From assembly GCA_019753285.1 (NCBI GenBank), contig JAIELD010000043.1, forward strand, positions 1 to 64,000: 64,000 nt of DNA. Reading direction: 5' to 3'. The notes beneath the pieces are model-generated. The model had not been told where the DNA came from. It was given only the letters and a program-made list of their open reading frames with translations, and made no database searches. Below, one piece after another: positions 61,403-64,000 of this stretch (position 1 is its first letter; the number at the start of each line of letters is the position of its first letter). The position numbers and the translations under genes were made by a program. The stretch comes from Beijerinckiaceae bacterium (GTDB taxonomy: Bacteria > Pseudomonadota > Alphaproteobacteria > Rhizobiales > Beijerinckiaceae).

Positions 61403-64000
61403 CTATTCAGCCGCCTTAGGCATCGGCTCCATCGATCCATGCCCGCCATCGCTGTCCATGCGCGTCGGCGTATCCCCCGGCGTCTTCTTGCGCTCGCCGA
61501 ACGAAGCGATCCAGCGCGCCACCACATAGAAGACCGGGGTGAAGATCAGCCCGAAGAAGGTGACGCCGAGCATGCCCGAGAACACCGCGATGCCGAGTGA
61601 CTGCCGCATCTCGGCGCCCGCGCCGACCGCGATGGCGAGCGGAAGCACGCCGAGAATGAACGCGAACGACGTCATCAGGATCGGCCTGAGCCTCGTCTTT
61701 GCCGCCGCGACTGCCGCATCGTAACGGCTCATGCCCTCGTCCTCGGACTGCTTGGCGAATTCGACGATCAGGATCGCGTTCTTGGCCGCAAGGCCGACGA
61801 GCACGACGAGGCCGATTTCGACGAGGATGTTGCGGTCGAGCCCTGAGAAATTGACGCCGATCATCGCGGCGAAGATACACATCGGCACGATGAGGATGAC
61901 AGCGAAGGGCAGCGTCCAGCTTTCATAAAGCGCCGCGAGCAGCAGGAACACGAACACGACGGCAAGGATGAAGGCGACGGTCGAGCTGTTGCCGGCGAGC
62001 TTTTCCTGCAGTGCGATCTCGGTCCATTCGAAGCCGAAGCCCTGCGGCAGCTTCTCGGCGGCGATCTTCTCCATCGCCGCGATGCCCTGACCAGATGAGA
62101 AGCCACGGTTGAGGCCGACCTGCACCTCGGCCGCCGGATAGAGGTTGTAGCGCGGCACACGGAACGCGCCGGTTATGTTCTCGAACTTGGCGACCGCGCC
62201 GATCGGCACCATGTCGCCATTGACGTTGCGGGTCTTCAGATTGGCGACGTCGCGCACGTCGGTGCGGTAGGGATTGTCGGCCTGGGCGGTGAGGCGATAG
62301 GTACGGCCGAGCAGGTTGAAATCGTTGATATAGGCCGAACCCATATAGACCGACAGCGTGTCGAACACGCGGCTGATCGGCACGCCGAGCATTTCGGCCT
62401 TGGTGCGATCGATATCGGCGAAGACCTGCGGCGTCTTGGTGTTGAACAGCGTGAAGGCGAGCGCGAAGCCCGGCGTGCGACCGACCGTGCCGGCGACCGC
62501 CCAGGTCGCGCCTTCGAGCGCCGCAAGACCGCGCCCGCCGCGATCCTGAACATAGCCCTTGAGGCCGCCGCCCGTGCCGATGCCGGGCACGGAGGGCGGC
62601 TCGAAGACGAGCGCATAGGCATCGTCGATCGCGCCGAGCTTCTGACGGACGCTACCGAGGATCTTGGCGGCGCTGAGATTGTCCTTCACCCGCTCCTCGA
62701 ACGGCTTCAGAGATACGAAGATCACGCCGGCATTGGGGGCATTGGTGAAGGTCGCGCCGTCGAAGCCGACGAAGGCGACAGATTTGTAGACGCCAGGCTC
62801 CTTGACGAGGATTTCCGTACCCTTCTGCACGACCGCGTCCGTGCGCGCCAGCGAGGAGCCGGGAGGAAGCTGGAACGCTGCGATCAGATAGCCGCGGTCG
62901 AGCTGCGGGATGAGGCCGGTCGGCGTGTTGGCGAGCCGCTGATAGGTGAGGAAGATGAGCCCGGCATAAACGACCAGCAGAATGGTGACGAGCCGCACCG
63001 CGCGGCGCGTGAAGCCGGCATATCCGGAGGAGAGCTTGTCGAACACCCAGTTGAAACCACCGAAGAACCAGCGCAGCGGCGCGGAGATCGTGTGCATGAA
63101 CCCGCGCTGCGGCGTGTGGTCATGCGGCTTGAGGAGAATGGCGGCAAGAGCGGGCGACAGCGTCAGCGAGACGAAGCAGGAGATCGCGGTCGCGGCGGCG
63201 ATGGTGATGGCGAATTGCTTGTAGAACGAGCCCTGCAGGCCGGTGATGAAGGCGGTGGGGATGAACACGGCGCACAACACCAGCGCGATGGCGATGAGGG
63301 CGCTGCCCACCTCGTCCATCGTCTTGTGCGCGGCCTCCTTCGCGGACATGCCCTGGGCGAGATAGCGCTCGACATTTTCAACGACGACGATCGCATCGTC
63401 GACGACGATGCCGATGGCGAGCACGAGGCCGAACAGGGAGAGCGTGTTGAACGAGATCCCGACCGCCGCCATCACGAGGAAGCAGCCAACCAGCGAAACC
63501 GGAATGGCGATGACGGGGATGATCGCCGCGCGCCAGGTCTGCAGGAAGACGATGACGACCACCACGACGAGGATTACCGCCTCCCACAGCGTCTTCACAA
63601 CCTCATCGACGGATTGCTGGATGAATTCGGTCGGGTTGTAGACGACGGAATAGTCGAGGCCGGGCGGGAAGTCCTTCTTGGCGTTGTCCATCGCCTCGCG
63701 CACCGAGGCGGCCGTCGAGAGCGCATTCGATCCCGGCCGCTGGAAGATGACGATCGCGGTCGCCTTGTCCGAATTCAAATACGCGTTGACCGTGTAATCC
63801 TGCGAGCCGAGCTCGACCCGCGCGATGTCGCGGATGCGCACGACGCTGTCGCCCTCCGCGCGCACCACGATGCTGCCGAACTCATCCTCGGTCGTAAGGC
63901 GTCCGAGCGTCTGCACCGAAAGCTGGAACGCGCCCGGGGCCGCTGCCGGCGGCTGGTTGATCGCACCCGCCGCGACCTGGAGGTTCGCCGCCCGGAGCGC
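61403..64000 (-). CDS. RND efflux pump inner-membrane transporter (HAE1/AcrB type), partial
   Basis: The C-terminal 865 residues of a proton-driven multidrug efflux transporter; the start lies beyond the window. The open frame runs to the last base (LRAANLQVAAGAINQPPA upstream of the track's MQTLGRL), so the ATG in the track is internal. Seen: VVDDAIVVVENVERYLAQ with the proton-relay aspartate pair, the LSPALAAILLKPHDH region, the central porter domains, and the second-half KNAILIVEFAKQSEDEGMSR. Members expel drugs, bile salts or solvents together with a membrane-fusion protein and an outer-membrane channel. It ends convergent to the sigma54 operon. Confidence 0.95.
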   Translation of the reverse strand, partial: ALRAANLQVAAGAINQPPAAAPGAFQLSVQTLGRLTTEDEFGSIVVRAEGDSVVRIRDIARVELGSQDYTVNAYLNSDKATAIVIFQRPGSNALSTAASVREAMDNAKKDFPPGLDYSVVYNPTEFIQQSVDEVVKTLWEAVILVVVVVIVFLQTWRAAIIPVIAIPVSLVGCFLVMAAVGISFNTLSLFGLVLAIGIVVDDAIVVVENVERYLAQGMSAKEAAHKTMDEVGSALIAIALVLCAVFIPTAFITGLQGSFYKQFAITIAAATAISCFVSLTLSPALAAILLKPHDHTPQRGFMHTISAPLRWFFGGFNWVFDKLSSGYAGFTRRAVRLVTILLVVYAGLIFLTYQRLANTPTGLIPQLDRGYLIAAFQLPPGSSLARTDAVVQKGTEILVKEPGVYKSVAFVGFDGATFTNAPNAGVIFVSLKPFEERVKDNLSAAKILGSVRQKLGAIDDAYALVFEPPSVPGIGTGGGLKGYVQDRGGRGLAALEGATWAVAGTVGRTPGFALAFTLFNTKTPQVFADIDRTKAEMLGVPISRVFDTLSVYMGSAYINDFNLLGRTYRLTAQADNPYRTDVRDVANLKTRNVNGDMVPIGAVAKFENITGAFRVPRYNLYPAAEVQVGLNRGFSSGQGIAAMEKIAAEKLPQGFGFEWTEIALQEKLAGNSSTVAFILAVVFVFLLLAALYESWTLPFAVILIVPMCIFAAMIGVNFSGLDRNILVEIGLVVLVGLAAKNAILIVEFAKQSEDEGMSRYDAAVAAAKTRLRPILMTSFAFILGVLPLAIAVGAGAEMRQSLGIAVFSGMLGVTFFGLIFTPVFYVVARWIASFGERKKTPGDTPTRMDSDGGHGSMEPMPKAAE

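Overview
The window is a GC-rich chromosomal segment of an alphaproteobacterium, almost certainly of the order Hyphomicrobiales (Rhizobiales). The evidence is the gene neighbourhoods: DUF4164-zapA-6S RNA-5-formyltetrahydrofolate cyclo-ligase; yebC next to ruvCAB; tkt-gap-pgk-fba; three-subunit pntAA/pntAB/pntB with a 50-residue aa3-type cytochrome oxidase subunit IV; GapR (DUF2312); DUF1036-pyk; and a PccR-type regulator beside prpE. I cannot name a genus. The strand is densely coding with short operons, and there are no tRNA or rRNA genes, CRISPR arrays, transposases or prophage. Most of the window is housekeeping.

Layout. 1-2.7 kb: propionate module (start of prpE, an orphan LuxR-type regulator with a degenerate receiver, PccR-like regulator). 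2.9-6.2 kb: DUF4164, zapA, 6S RNA, 5-FCL, YmdB-type phosphoesterase, YebC. 6.2-10.3 kb: TauE-like permease, ruvCAB, a tiny membrane-protein ORF missed by the ORF track, a large palindromic repeat and a DoxX-like protein. 10.5-15.5 kb: rpmE, an ABC exporter, GNAT, inositol monophosphatase, efp and a SpoU methyltransferase. 15.5-22.9 kb: tkt, gap, a fosmidomycin-resistance-like MFS gene, pgk, fba and a degenerate ThiE-like protein. 23-28 kb: two divergent DUF465 genes, purEK, rpsU, a TPR lipoprotein and a hydrolase. 28-34 kb: pnt operon, coxIV, an ABC1/UbiB kinase-like gene and pncA. 34 kb: AbrB-Doc toxin-antitoxin module abutting pepF. 36.7-42.5 kb: an NtrC-like regulator, an L,D-transpeptidase and a DUF882 cell-wall protein with a CtrA-like box in its long leader. 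42.5-48.3 kb: GapR, DUF1244, N-formylglutamate amidohydrolase, DUF1036, pyk, a hydrolase, a TPR protein and rpmJ. 48.4-51.5 kb: DUF971, TusA-like, mobB, mrp, mobA. 51.5-52.8 kb: cyclopropane-fatty-acid synthase-like methyltransferase.

The most interesting region is 52.9-61.3 kb. Eight co-directional, mostly overlapping genes encode a HAD-IB phosphatase, a class III aminotransferase, a four-helix SMR/EamA half-transporter, an alpha/beta hydrolase, a FemAB/BioF2-like acyltransferase, a second SMR half-transporter, a membrane sensor histidine kinase and a sigma54-activating response regulator with an intact GAFTGA loop. The first gene is preceded by a textbook sigma54 promoter (TGGCACATCGCTTGCA) and three inverted repeats. 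I read this as a self-contained, signal-responsive pathway that makes, acylates or deacylates, and flips or exports an amino-bearing small molecule or lipid headgroup. The product is unknown to me and the function is inference. An RND efflux pump gene, cut by the window end, converges on it.
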